Part shown: piece after piece, positions 35,782 to 45,024 of the stretch
Numbering within the stretch: the stretch's first letter is position 1
Layout of the letters: the number at the start of each line of letters is the position of its first letter
Origin: Leptospiraceae bacterium
GTDB lineage: Bacteria; Spirochaetota; Leptospiria; Leptospirales; Leptospiraceae
Reading direction: 5' to 3'
NCBI GenBank assembly: GCA_024233875.1
Contig: JACKPB010000002.1
Coordinates: 62,001 to 126,000, forward strand
Length of the DNA stretch: 64,000 bases
Notes under the pieces: generated by a model
The model's input: the letters and a program-made list of their open reading frames with translations, nothing else
Told to the model about the DNA's origin: nothing
Database searches by the model: none
Position numbers and translations under genes: made by a program

Positions 35782-36824
35782 TCATTTATTTAATAGATGA
35801 TAATCAGATAAATTTAGATATTTTGGAGGACTATTTAAAGCTAATTCAACCCAATTTTGAGGTAGTGAAGTTTATCAACCCCATTCTTGCAATCACAAGT
35901 TTTTATCAAAAATCTCCGGATTTGATCATTGTGGATTATATGATGGATGAGATGAACGGTATTGATTTCATCCGTCGCATCAAAACCTTTCCGGGAGGAG
36001 ATGGAATTCCCTCGATAATGATCACAGCTATCGTTGACAATGATGTGAAAGCAGAAGCGCTAGAAGCAGGGATCAATGATTTTCTGAGTAGGCCCATTTC
36101 TCTAATTGAGCTAAAGGCAAGAGTGAACAATCTGATTTCGCTCAGAAATTTCAATCTTCAGATGATCAATTACAATATGACCCTAACCCGGGATGTCAAG
36201 AAAGCTACCGAGGAGATCCTCAAACGGGAAGAAGAACTCATTTATAGACTCTCGAAAGCGGCAGAATTCCGGGACAATGAAACAGGTGAGCACATCCTAA
36301 GAATGAGTCATTATTCCAGAATAATTGCAAAAAAAATCAATTTATCTGCCATAGAAGTGGAATTAATTTACAAAGCTGCTCCTATGCACGATATTGGCAA
36401 AATTGGCATTTCGGATGAAATTCTATTGAAACCGGGAAAGTACACAGAGGAAGAGTTTGAAATCATGAAGAGTCATCCTAAGATTGGATATTCAATTCTG
36501 GAAGGGAGTTCATCTGAGTTGATTCAAAAAGGTGCAGAAATCGCTCTCTATCACCATGAAAAATGGGATGGATCAGGCTACCCGAATCAACTTTCCGGAG
36601 AAGACATACCTATTTCTGGGAGAATTGTTGCCATTGCGGATGTTTTCGATGCTCTGGGGAGCAACCGTCCTTACAAAAAACCATGGGCTCTCTCAGACAT
36701 ACGCGGATATCTACTCGAAATGAAGGGAAAGCATTTCGATCCCGACCTCCTGGATGCATTTTTCGATTCCTGGGACGAAATTTTACTAATTAAAGATAAA
36801 TATTCTGTATCTGAGGCAAGATGA
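35778..36824 (+). CDS. response regulator with HD-GYP domain (RpfG-like cyclic-di-GMP phosphodiesterase)
   Basis: 348 aa. Receiver 1-125 with acidic pocket (LIDDN) and phospho-acceptor D53 (IIVDYMMDEM); linker helix; HD-GYP from about 160 with HDIGKIG and HHEKWDGSGYP, plus IADVFDAL. All expected HD-GYP residues are present. The gene is translationally coupled to the HPt ahead and the REC-kinase-like gene behind, so phosphorelay input probably controls cyclic-di-GMP breakdown. Confidence 0.93.
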   Translation: MIIYLIDDNQINLDILEDYLKLIQPNFEVVKFINPILAITSFYQKSPDLIIVDYMMDEMNGIDFIRRIKTFPGGDGIPSIMITAIVDNDVKAEALEAGINDFLSRPISLIELKARVNNLISLRNFNLQMINYNMTLTRDVKKATEEILKREEELIYRLSKAAEFRDNETGEHILRMSHYSRIIAKKINLSAIEVELIYKAAPMHDIGKIGISDEILLKPGKYTEEEFEIMKSHPKIGYSILEGSSSELIQKGAEIALYHHEKWDGSGYPNQLSGEDIPISGRIVAIADVFDALGSNRPYKKPWALSDIRGYLLEMKGKHFDPDLLDAFFDSWDEILLIKDKYSVSEAR

Positions 36825-38074
36825 TTAAACAAAAAATTCTTATCGTTGAAGATGATGAAATCAGTGCGGGAATTCTATCCGATTATTTAAAACTTCATCA
36901 TTATGAAGTAGATCTTGCGCACAACGGGAAAGATGGTTTGACCTTATACAAACAGAATTCCTATGTTTTGATCATTACGGATATCTTTATGCCGGAAATG
37001 ACCGGAGTGGAATTGATTCAAAAGATCCGTGATATCGATGGAAACATTCCTATCATCGTCCAGAGCTCCAACAAAGCCCCCGAAGAAATCATAGAAATCA
37101 TGAAATATGGAGTATATGACTATTTCCTAAAGCCTTTCAAACAAACAGAACTTCTTAGAAAAATCGACAACGCAATCGAGTCTTCGATAGTAGAAAAAGC
37201 CAGCCGGGATCAGAAGGATGTACGTATCCAACAGATCGAAACTGAAATCGATTGGTATAGATACAAAGAACGAAATAAATCTACTGACAACAATCATAGC
37301 AAACGTTTTCTTCATAAAAAATTATTTGAAAATCTCTATCGAATTTTTATCCAGGGAGCAGGAATCGGTGCCATCTCCAGTCTGATAGATATTTTAAACA
37401 CTATGCCGGAAGATGAAAAAGGCAATAAGTTATTGGATTCCGATCTTCTTAATATGTTGATAACAAACAATGAAGTTGTAAAGAGATCCTTCAATCAGAT
37501 CAATAAAATCAACATGATGATAGATTCTCAGGTGGAAATAAGTAAGATCTCTGCTTTTGAAGCTGCTTCCCTCCTCTTAGAAATTCGTGAAAACTTTCGG
37601 GATCTAGCAAAACTAAAAAATCAGGATTTATTCATCAGTACCCCTTCATTGGATTTCAAAAATAAATTTATTATGGTAAGTAAAGAATTACTCAAAGAAG
37701 CTTATGAAGAATTGATCACCAACGCACTTAAGTTCTCAGAGGAAAATAGCTTCATTACAGTTTTGTTTTATATTCAAAATCAATCCTTTACCACTTCAGT
37801 CATCAACAAACCATTTCATGTTGAAAAGGAAAAAAGCTTCACCCTGGAACAGTACAACCTAGTTTTTGAACCTTTCTTTCGTAATTACAATTTTGTTGAT
37901 GAGAGATACAATACCCTGGACTACGGATTGGGTCTGACAATGGTCGATATCATTGCAGAGAAGATGAACGGGAGGATTCACATTACCAAATTAAAAGATC
38001 ATACTTTTGTATCTAAGAGCAAGCAATCAGAAGAAAAGATAGAATTCATCCTGGATCTTCCTATCGTTTCCTGA
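36821..38074 (+). CDS. receiver domain fused to a histidine-kinase-like module lacking the phospho-accepting His
   Basis: 417 aa. Receiver 1-125 with D54 (ITDIFMPEM). After a linker, a dimerisation-like helix pair (about 165-260) has GAGIGAISSLIDIL where a HisKA box with His is expected. The ATPase-like region keeps an N-box-like EELITNALKFS and a G2-like YGLGL but no DxGxG. So autophosphorylation looks impossible; it may act as a phosphatase, a scaffold or an output partner. Its stop TGA directly abuts the stop of convergent batB. Confidence 0.8.
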   Translation: MIKQKILIVEDDEISAGILSDYLKLHHYEVDLAHNGKDGLTLYKQNSYVLIITDIFMPEMTGVELIQKIRDIDGNIPIIVQSSNKAPEEIIEIMKYGVYDYFLKPFKQTELLRKIDNAIESSIVEKASRDQKDVRIQQIETEIDWYRYKERNKSTDNNHSKRFLHKKLFENLYRIFIQGAGIGAISSLIDILNTMPEDEKGNKLLDSDLLNMLITNNEVVKRSFNQINKINMMIDSQVEISKISAFEAASLLLEIRENFRDLAKLKNQDLFISTPSLDFKNKFIMVSKELLKEAYEELITNALKFSEENSFITVLFYIQNQSFTTSVINKPFHVEKEKSFTLEQYNLVFEPFFRNYNFVDERYNTLDYGLGLTMVDIIAEKMNGRIHITKLKDHTFVSKSKQSEEKIEFILDLPIVS

Positions 38075-39112
38075 TCATCCGAACTTTCTACTTTTAAAAA
38101 TCAACCACTCCAGAATCACAAAATCAAAGAAGAGAATCAAAAATGCAGGAATTAGGAAGAAATGATACCCATCTTTCTTTAGAATATCCCTGATTTGACG
38201 ATCTTTATTCTTCTCCATCTCATTGATTTTTGAGATCAGGATATCCGCACTTTGTGGATTGGCAGTGATGTTTACATACTCCCCGTTGTGCTTTCTGGCT
38301 ATGTTTTTGAGAAAAGGCTCATTGATAGAAGTTTTGATCAAAGAAGAGTCATCCTTACTATTTATGAGTTTCCCATCCCTGGTTATGTATCCCGACATCC
38401 CTGTATTTTCATCTTTGTACCGTATCAAACTACCTTCAGTTGTACCCAATCCGAATACAATAAGATCCGAATTCAATTTGGAAGGAATTGTCTCCGAGTA
38501 GTCCTCACCGTCAGTAGCCAGCACAACTATCTTATTTTTGAATACCTTATCCGAGTCCAAAAAAGCATCTAATTTATTGAAACCTCTACCTATATTGGTA
38601 CCCGTATCGGGAATCATGTCCGTTTCCAGTCCTCTGACATATTCCGAAAATGCACCTATGTCCGAAGTCATAGGACAATAAAGGAAAGGGGTTCCGGCAA
38701 AAGTAATGATACCGAATCTATTGCTGGAAAGGGATGGCAAGAGGGAAAGGATGACTTCTTTGAGCCTGGAAATTCTCGGACTTCCATTGTCATCCGCATT
38801 CATAGAAAGACTCACATCAACCAAAAATACAATGTCCACTCCCTTCAGATCCAAGGAGTCCTGGGACTGTTCACTCCGAAAGGATGGATTGAATAATGAA
38901 ACGATAAGAAGAATACCACCGAGTCCCCAGAGTATCATTCGAAATTGGAAGATTCTCTTCGGTACGAGATCAATAGAGTTTTCTAAGTTTGGGTATTTAT
39001 AGATTATAGAAAATATTTGTTTTCGATCCCTGAGTTTTCTGACTAGATACGTGAGAAGAGTGAGGAAAAAAAGTGCGGAAAGAATGATGTATTCTAAATG
39101 AAAGTTTTTCAT
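38075..39112 (-). CDS. batB: BatB-like VWA-domain membrane protein
   Basis: 345 aa. Two N-terminal helices, a VWA domain with MIDAS motif DVSLS (99-103) and ATDGED, and a C-terminal helix. Bat (Bacteroides aerotolerance) proteins form a membrane complex with MoxR-type ATPases. Starts ATGA-coupled to batA. The usual downstream batC/batD are not here: the next gene is convergent and its stop touches batB's. Confidence 0.85.
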   Translation of the reverse strand: MKNFHLEYIILSALFFLTLLTYLVRKLRDRKQIFSIIYKYPNLENSIDLVPKRIFQFRMILWGLGGILLIVSLFNPSFRSEQSQDSLDLKGVDIVFLVDVSLSMNADDNGSPRISRLKEVILSLLPSLSSNRFGIITFAGTPFLYCPMTSDIGAFSEYVRGLETDMIPDTGTNIGRGFNKLDAFLDSDKVFKNKIVVLATDGEDYSETIPSKLNSDLIVFGLGTTEGSLIRYKDENTGMSGYITRDGKLINSKDDSSLIKTSINEPFLKNIARKHNGEYVNITANPQSADILISKINEMEKNKDRQIRDILKKDGYHFFLIPAFLILFFDFVILEWLIFKSRKFG

Positions 39113-40068
39113 ATATGATGTCTCAAGTAGAAAGATTTGATCAGGAGTTCCAGAATAAGAATAAAAATTGCCGGGATAAGAAAGACTTCAAAAGCTGACT
39201 CGATGATCACTACCGGTTTTGTGGGCATATAGGTTTTTTCCAATCGATCCACATCATTGAGTACTTCCTGAAGTTGATCGGAATCTGTAGCCCGATAGAA
39301 AACACCTCCGGTGAGTTTTGAAATATTTTCCAGGCTTTCAAAATCGACTTCCATAGAGTTTTGAGCATCAAACAATTCCTTACCTATCCCTACGGTGTAG
39401 ATTTTCATATTGAATTCTGCCGCTGTTTCGGATGCAGTTTTCACATCGATTCTTCCCGCGTTGGAAACCCCATCCGTAAGAAGAAGAATCACCTTAGATT
39501 TGGCTTTTGAATTCCTCAATCTATATGTAGAAAGCACGATGGCATCGCCTATCGCAGTACCCTGCTCTCCTACAGAAGCTTCGTGGATATCCGTTATAAT
39601 TTCCAGAAGAGAATTCATATCTCCCGTAAGTGGAGCCTGAAGGTAGGCGGCTCCCCCAAACACTACAAGTCCGATTCGGTCTGTATTGCGTTTCTTGATG
39701 AATTCAGAGATCAATTCCTTAGATACCTCTAATCGATTTCTCGGAAGAAAATCTGTACTACGCGACATCGAACCGGAGACATCTAAAGCAATCATCATAT
39801 CAATTCCATTCTTTTCATCGGGACGGAGGTCTGTTTTCAATCCGGGGCCTGCCGCAGCGACTACGATGAGAACCAATGCGAGATAACGAAGAGAAGCCAG
39901 AAATATAGGCGCCCAGAAATCATAAAATCCAAATCCGCTAGTTTTTTTCTGAGAAGAAAGGAGAAGCTCCTGTCGATTCAAATACAATTTCTTCTTAAAA
40001 TAGTAGATCGAATAGACAAAAAGTGGAATCAAAAATAGAAGAATTTCCGGGCGTTCGAGAGTATTCAT
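39109..40068 (-). CDS. batA: BatA-like VWA-domain membrane protein
   Basis: Start placed at 40068 (319 aa) because ATG there overlaps the upstream stop as ATGA and follows GGGAGAGG; the longer frame from 40089 would overlap by 25 bp. Two helices, then VWA with MIDAS DVSGS (about 96-100), LTDGVSNAG and C-terminal helix. Partner of BatB in the cell envelope. Confidence 0.87.
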   Translation of the reverse strand: MNTLERPEILLFLIPLFVYSIYYFKKKLYLNRQELLLSSQKKTSGFGFYDFWAPIFLASLRYLALVLIVVAAAGPGLKTDLRPDEKNGIDMMIALDVSGSMSRSTDFLPRNRLEVSKELISEFIKKRNTDRIGLVVFGGAAYLQAPLTGDMNSLLEIITDIHEASVGEQGTAIGDAIVLSTYRLRNSKAKSKVILLLTDGVSNAGRIDVKTASETAAEFNMKIYTVGIGKELFDAQNSMEVDFESLENISKLTGGVFYRATDSDQLQEVLNDVDRLEKTYMPTKPVVIIESAFEVFLIPAIFILILELLIKSFYLRHHI

Positions 40069-40946
40069 ATTCGAAATTGCCTCTCCCAATGCATTTTGAT
40101 ATCTACAGCTTTTTGGAAATCAATACTTTCATCATTCGGCATGTACTTGATCGAATTCATGTAATCAATCAATCTGAGAACAGTTAGCTTGTCTATATTG
40201 TACTGATTGATCATCAATTCACTCATTTCTTCAACCGTCATATGCATCATGTCAGTGCCCAATTTATTGCCGATAACATATTTCAAATAATCGGAGAGTG
40301 CGTAGGCATATTCTTTGTGGGGAATTTCTTTCTGTCTCAGCAATTCTTTCAGTTTCTTATCGGCGGGTTCGAGCCCTTCTCCTGTAAAGGGATAAGAGAT
40401 TTCGGCATCCCTGGCGGGTAACTTACGTTTGGTGACACGAAGTAGGATATAGGCTAAAAGTACAAACACAGCTCCGAATATAAGTACAACCAGAATCAAT
40501 CGTTTCAAAAATGGGCCATTGAATTCCATAGGTCCTGTGATGTCAAAGGGTTCGGATTCGGACTCTGTGAGATTGGACTCTATGTTTATTTCCAGAGTTG
40601 GGACAAATGGAACATCTCCTTCTTTTTCTATCCACGAGATAGGAGCAGTGTACTTCCCGGGCTTCAAAAACTGGAAACGTATCACAAGTTTCCCCGGAGT
40701 ATCGGAAACTGAAACCACATCGAGATAGGGCAGCGGATTTCCTTCCTTTGAAAGAAACCCGACCTCAGGAAGATTCAATCGAAACACTTCAGTTTCTGTA
40801 TATTCCAGAGTGAAGCTTACTTCCTCTCCGACTTTTGCCGAAGAAGGCGTCCAGTTTTCCGATGGAGTCGCCCGGAGTGTAGGTGTGAAAAAAAATAGAA
40901 CATAGAAAGCAAAAATTGTAAAAAGATTTCTCATCAAATCAATCAT
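40065..40946 (-). CDS. membrane protein of the Bat operon (DUF4381/BatX-like position)
   Basis: 293 aa. Signal peptide, an extracytoplasmic beta domain, one membrane helix at about 148-170, then a cytoplasmic helical domain. This layout resembles the DUF4381-like gene often found between DUF58 and batA. ATGA-coupled to the DUF58 gene and to batA. Function unknown; position suggests it links BatA/B to the ATPase. Confidence 0.7.
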   Translation of the reverse strand: MIDLMRNLFTIFAFYVLFFFTPTLRATPSENWTPSSAKVGEEVSFTLEYTETEVFRLNLPEVGFLSKEGNPLPYLDVVSVSDTPGKLVIRFQFLKPGKYTAPISWIEKEGDVPFVPTLEINIESNLTESESEPFDITGPMEFNGPFLKRLILVVLIFGAVFVLLAYILLRVTKRKLPARDAEISYPFTGEGLEPADKKLKELLRQKEIPHKEYAYALSDYLKYVIGNKLGTDMMHMTVEEMSELMINQYNIDKLTVLRLIDYMNSIKYMPNDESIDFQKAVDIKMHWERQFRI

Positions 40947-41767
40947 TTCTTTAAAAACTCCAGAAGAGAAACTCCCAGATCCTGATCTGTTCTCAATCGG
41001 AGAAGCCTTCTGGAAAAGAGAGTTTCCAGGATTTTCAGATCTTTTCCTGCTGTGATATTCAATTTCCCTCCCCTATTGGACTCAGGCTCCTTCACATACA
41101 AAAGCCGAAAAAGTTCGATCCCTTCCACCTCTATCGGATCAAATACCTGTATCCCATAAATATCGTGTACCCGAAAGAGTGAGGTCAGGGAATCCAATTC
41201 AGGAAGGTTGTAAAAATCTGAAATGATAAAGGAAATGGATTTTCTGGATGCTTTGTTCTTTAGGTATTCGAAAGGAAAGCTATGATTGGAGTCTGATTTC
41301 TTGAATTCGAGAGATTGGATTTTTTTGAATGCGTAGTAGATGGCATCCTTTATCTTTATGATCCCCGAAGAAAACACAAGACCCTCCGAATAGCAAATGA
41401 TCTGGATTCGATCTCCGGAAAATTGTGATACCAAAGCCAAAAAGAGAGCGACCTGAAAGCCTACATGGTACTTGTTCCTTCCTGTTGATCCATCTACAAA
41501 CATCGAATAGGAAAGATCCAGAAATATATTCACGATTCTATCGTTCTCTTTATGGAATTCTTTTACGTAGAGATCACCCATTCGGGAGCTTACATTCCAG
41601 TCGATGTGACGGGTGTCGTCTCCATAGATATAGTTTCTCACTTCCTTGAAATCCATTCCCCGACCGGATGAGGGGGAATGGATGAAGCCCGATTTATTTG
41701 TCAGAGACTTCCGGGATGGACGAATTTCCATCTGCCTGAGAATCTTTTCCAATTCGGGAATAAGCAT
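40943..41767 (-). CDS. DUF58 (VWA-like) protein of the MoxR/Bat cluster
   Basis: 274 aa, cytoplasmic. The block DDTRHIDWNVSSRMGDLYVKEF, cut here at IDWNVSSR, is the DUF58 signature, and FLDLSYSM is a VWA-like MIDAS. Found beside MoxR in most genomes, probably its adaptor. Two bp after moxR. Confidence 0.9.
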   Translation of the reverse strand: MLIPELEKILRQMEIRPSRKSLTNKSGFIHSPSSGRGMDFKEVRNYIYGDDTRHIDWNVSSRMGDLYVKEFHKENDRIVNIFLDLSYSMFVDGSTGRNKYHVGFQVALFLALVSQFSGDRIQIICYSEGLVFSSGIIKIKDAIYYAFKKIQSLEFKKSDSNHSFPFEYLKNKASRKSISFIISDFYNLPELDSLTSLFRVHDIYGIQVFDPIEVEGIELFRLLYVKEPESNRGGKLNITAGKDLKILETLFSRRLLRLRTDQDLGVSLLEFLKK

Positions 41768-41769
41768 TT

Positions 41770-42756
41770 TTACGGGAGCCTTGTTCCTTCTACTATTGTA
41801 TTCAATAAGGATGAAAAGGCAATGTCTTCCGACATAGCTTCATAGGTCAGAATCACTCTATGATTGAGAATTTCAAAAAGGGAAAATTTAATGTCTTCGG
41901 GAAGCACATAGTCTCTTCCCCCCAGAAGTGCATGGGCTCTCGATGCTCTGAGAATGGCAAGCGAAGCACGGGGAGAGGCGCCGTGTCGGATGTAAGGTTT
42001 GACGTCACCGATATCTGTAGATTGGGGTCGTGTATTTCTGACCAATTTTACAATGTATTCCTGAAGTTTGGGATCTACATAGATGTGATCCGAATAAGAA
42101 GAAATCTGAATGATTTCTTTTTTGGAGAGAACCTTATTTACAGTGGAGAGATCCTTTCCTCCTTCTCCATGTTGGGAGAGAATCGCGATTTCTTCATCCA
42201 ATCCGGGATAGTCCACACCGATTTTCATAAGGAATCGGTCCATCTGAGCTTCGGGAAGCTGGTAGGTTCCTTCCTGATCGATGGGATTCTCTGTTGCTAT
42301 GACGATGAAAGGAAGTTCCAGTTCGAAGGTATTCTCTCCGATCGTGACCGATTTCTCTTCCATGCATTGAAGAAGAGCCGATTGAACCTTGGCGGGAGAT
42401 CGATTGATCTCATCCGCAAGGAGAATCCCTGTGAAAATAGGACCCTTTCGGGTATCAAAACTCGATGTTTTGGGGTTGTACACTACAGTTCCTATCAAAT
42501 CTGCAGGAAGGAGATCGGGAGTGAACTGGATCCTCTTGAAGGAAAGATCCAAGGTCTTGGCTAGGGATTTTGCCAGAAGAGTCTTTGCCAATCCGGGCAT
42601 ACCTTCCAGTAAGATATGTCCCCGGGAGACGAGACAGGTCAGAATTTGATGAATGACTTTCTCCTGACCTGTGATTTCTTTATGGAGTTCTTGGAGTACA
42701 GAATCAATTTTCTGTTTTGTGAATTCGAGGGATTCCCCGCTTAGTTTGCTCTGCAT
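41770..42756 (-). CDS. moxR: MoxR-family AAA+ ATPase
   Basis: 328 aa. Walker A GMPGLAKT (52-59), Walker B LLADEINR (111-118), sensor-1 ATENP, and arginine-finger region EAQMDRF. MoxR ATPases act as chaperones that remodel or activate VWA-domain partners, here DUF58 and the Bat proteins. Drives a tightly packed operon of five genes down to batB. Confidence 0.94.
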   Translation of the reverse strand: MQSKLSGESLEFTKQKIDSVLQELHKEITGQEKVIHQILTCLVSRGHILLEGMPGLAKTLLAKSLAKTLDLSFKRIQFTPDLLPADLIGTVVYNPKTSSFDTRKGPIFTGILLADEINRSPAKVQSALLQCMEEKSVTIGENTFELELPFIVIATENPIDQEGTYQLPEAQMDRFLMKIGVDYPGLDEEIAILSQHGEGGKDLSTVNKVLSKKEIIQISSYSDHIYVDPKLQEYIVKLVRNTRPQSTDIGDVKPYIRHGASPRASLAILRASRAHALLGGRDYVLPEDIKFSLFEILNHRVILTYEAMSEDIAFSSLLNTIVEGTRLP

Positions 42757-42802
42757 AGGACTATCAGAGAAGTCAGTTCTCTTTTTTCAATATTTTTTAA
42801 AA

Positions 42803-43345
42803 TTACTCTTCTGATCTGCCTTTCTTTTCTTTTTTTATTACAAGTTCAACTCCCACAGGCTTCATGAGATGCTTCTTGGGATCTACTTCATAGAGAATCA
42901 GAGCAATGTACTGTTGAAACTGAATGATGTACATATAATCAGTAAAAATCAGGTATCCGATTTCCCTTTTGATTTTTTTCATCCAAATACTGTAGCGTGA
43001 GACCTGCCGGAACTTGATATTTGCATCCGGTTTGTCGATTTCTTCTTTAGCTTTTTGAAGATTGGCCGGGTCTCTGATAAAAACCTCATCTTTCATTGCT
43101 TTGATGAGATTGGTTCTGAGAGTTTGATTCCTTTCTTTTTGTAAATCCTCCAAATCGGGTTCTTTTTGGAAGAAATAGTACTGGTAGAAAATTTTATCCA
43201 GATCATCTTCATCGTCAACAGAGGCTGAGTCTGAAGCTTTTGAATTTTTTTCCTTCTCAGAGCCAGCTGTTAGCTTGGATTCTTCTGAATGAATTTCTCC
43301 AATCATACTCATTAGGAAAAATAATAAAATTAAGAAAGGTTTCAT
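42803..43345 (-). CDS. exported hypothetical protein
   Basis: 180 aa. Signal peptide (1-20), then a Ser/Lys/Glu-rich acidic stretch, then a compact domain with FFQKEPDLEDLQKER and EIGYLIFTDYMYIIQFQQY. No family recognised. Located 46 bp upstream of moxR and 53 bp downstream of the pseudo-cyclase on the same strand, so it may belong to one long transcript. Confidence 0.65.
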   Translation of the reverse strand: MKPFLILLFFLMSMIGEIHSEESKLTAGSEKEKNSKASDSASVDDEDDLDKIFYQYYFFQKEPDLEDLQKERNQTLRTNLIKAMKDEVFIRDPANLQKAKEEIDKPDANIKFRQVSRYSIWMKKIKREIGYLIFTDYMYIIQFQQYIALILYEVDPKKHLMKPVGVELVIKKEKKGRSEE

Positions 43346-43398
43346 CCCTACTCTTATCGGAAAATCTTAGATCTTTATTGAGAAAAACGAATTTCTCA

Positions 43399-44958
43399 TC
43401 AGGAAAGGATTTTCTGGGGATCAGAAGGCGGTAGACTGTACAGTCGAACGGGGTCTTTGTGTTGTTTTGAATTGACTTCCTCTAAGAAATCACCCTTACC
43501 GAAGAGAATATGAGTGGATTCCGTAAACAAAATGGAATTGGAAGGAAGTTTTGGATGAGTATCTAGTTCTTGCACCAGACTCAAAGACTCACCAAAGATT
43601 GAAAATTCTTTTCTATTCTCAGAACCCAGGTTCCCCATGACAACATTTCCTGTATGAATGGTGATTCTTAGATCGATAGTAAGATTTTGAATACGAAGAT
43701 TTTTTTGAATCACGGATTGAATTCTCGGAATCATCTCCTCTGCCGCCAAAATTGCATTTTCAGCATGATTTCCCAGACTCCGGGGAACTCCAAATGCGAC
43801 CCAAATCTGATTGGATAGGAATTTATCCACCATTCCCCCATGCGATCTGACTACTGACTGGGTCACAGAATAGAAAAGATTCAGAATCTTCACAAGTTCA
43901 TCCGGTTCTAAGGAATGGGAAATTTTTTCAAAATTTTTGATCTTGATAAGAAGAATAGATGCATTGATTTCCTTCCCATTGGCATACAACTCCACTCCCA
44001 TGAATAAATCTCTGAGATCGGAGGAAACATAATGCCCGAATATTTTTTTCATCGTTTCGCGTTCCTGAAGTCCCCGGGACATGAGATTGAAATTTTTTGT
44101 GAGAACTCCAATTTCATCCGTTGAGATGACAGGAGAAAAGGTATCAATCTCTCCTACTGAAATCTTGTTCATGTTTTTCGCAAGGGAGAGAACCGGATCA
44201 ATGATACTTCTGGAAATCAGGAAATTTAAGAAAAGAAAAAGTAAAGCCATGAGGAAGATGATAGTTCCTGTTCCTCTCATTAATTCAAGGAGTTCGGAAG
44301 AATTTACCTTGAATGAAAGATTCAAACTCTTATTGAACAGGATCAGGATCATTAAAAATAAGGAGGATGTAAAGAAAACCTGAGAGAAAAATATCTTTGA
44401 AAATAGGCTCAAGACAGGTTTGGAGAGCTCTATATCGATCTGAAGAGTTCTCATCTCGTTTCGGGAGAGAAATTCAACCATCATATAACTCATCAGGCTA
44501 AAAAGAGGATTGTTCAGGTTGCAGACCATAAGATAAACCCAGAACTCATCCCGGGTAATGGCCTCAAAATGTAGGTTCAAAAGGGAATTGATAAGAGAAG
44601 AGATCAGCCAGACGATAAAAATAAGTCTCATTCCAAAAAGGGGTCTTCGTCTAAATTTTCGCTTGGTGATTTCCAGTTGATCCGAATCGATGGGGAGGTT
44701 TCTCTTCAATTTTCCTATGACAATAGAGACATCCTTTTCTCTATAGATGTAAATCATCCAGGCAAGTGGACCACTCCAAACAAAGGTGATAAACAGGAGA
44801 AACGATGAAAGTTTTGCATCAAATGAATCAAAGTAAATTGAGAAAAAGTAGATGTTGATATAGGTTCCGATGATTGCAAGAATTGTCAGAGACATCGGAA
44901 TGGAGTATCTGGAATTGTTTCGGACTTTTCCGGGAAGATTGTAGAAAAAACTAAACAT
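43399..44958 (-). CDS. membrane protein with HAMP and catalytically dead class III cyclase domain
   Basis: 519 aa with about six membrane helices, HAMP at about 245-300 and a cyclase homology domain at 330-510, the architecture of the active cyclase at 2572. Every catalytic residue is changed: first metal Asp is K339, second is N383 (KFLSNQIW), transition-state Asn is S460 and Arg is E464 (FGESLSLVQELD). The fold motif GMVDKF and ITIHTG remain. It cannot make cAMP by the known mechanism and may sense a ligand or regulate another cyclase. Directly upstream of the Bat region. Confidence 0.85.
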   Translation of the reverse strand: MFSFFYNLPGKVRNNSRYSIPMSLTILAIIGTYINIYFFSIYFDSFDAKLSSFLLFITFVWSGPLAWMIYIYREKDVSIVIGKLKRNLPIDSDQLEITKRKFRRRPLFGMRLIFIVWLISSLINSLLNLHFEAITRDEFWVYLMVCNLNNPLFSLMSYMMVEFLSRNEMRTLQIDIELSKPVLSLFSKIFFSQVFFTSSLFLMILILFNKSLNLSFKVNSSELLELMRGTGTIIFLMALLFLFLNFLISRSIIDPVLSLAKNMNKISVGEIDTFSPVISTDEIGVLTKNFNLMSRGLQERETMKKIFGHYVSSDLRDLFMGVELYANGKEINASILLIKIKNFEKISHSLEPDELVKILNLFYSVTQSVVRSHGGMVDKFLSNQIWVAFGVPRSLGNHAENAILAAEEMIPRIQSVIQKNLRIQNLTIDLRITIHTGNVVMGNLGSENRKEFSIFGESLSLVQELDTHPKLPSNSILFTESTHILFGKGDFLEEVNSKQHKDPVRLYSLPPSDPQKILS

Positions 44959-45024
44959 AATTATGTTATGAGTATCGATCAGATTGGGTTTGAAATAGAA
45001 TAGAATATTTACCCTTCAAGAGAA

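Noticed and set aside
38071..38078. TGATCA palindrome at the convergent stops looked like a restriction or Dam-type site
   Set aside because: A 6-bp palindrome is expected by chance at this length; its importance here is only as a shared stop junction.
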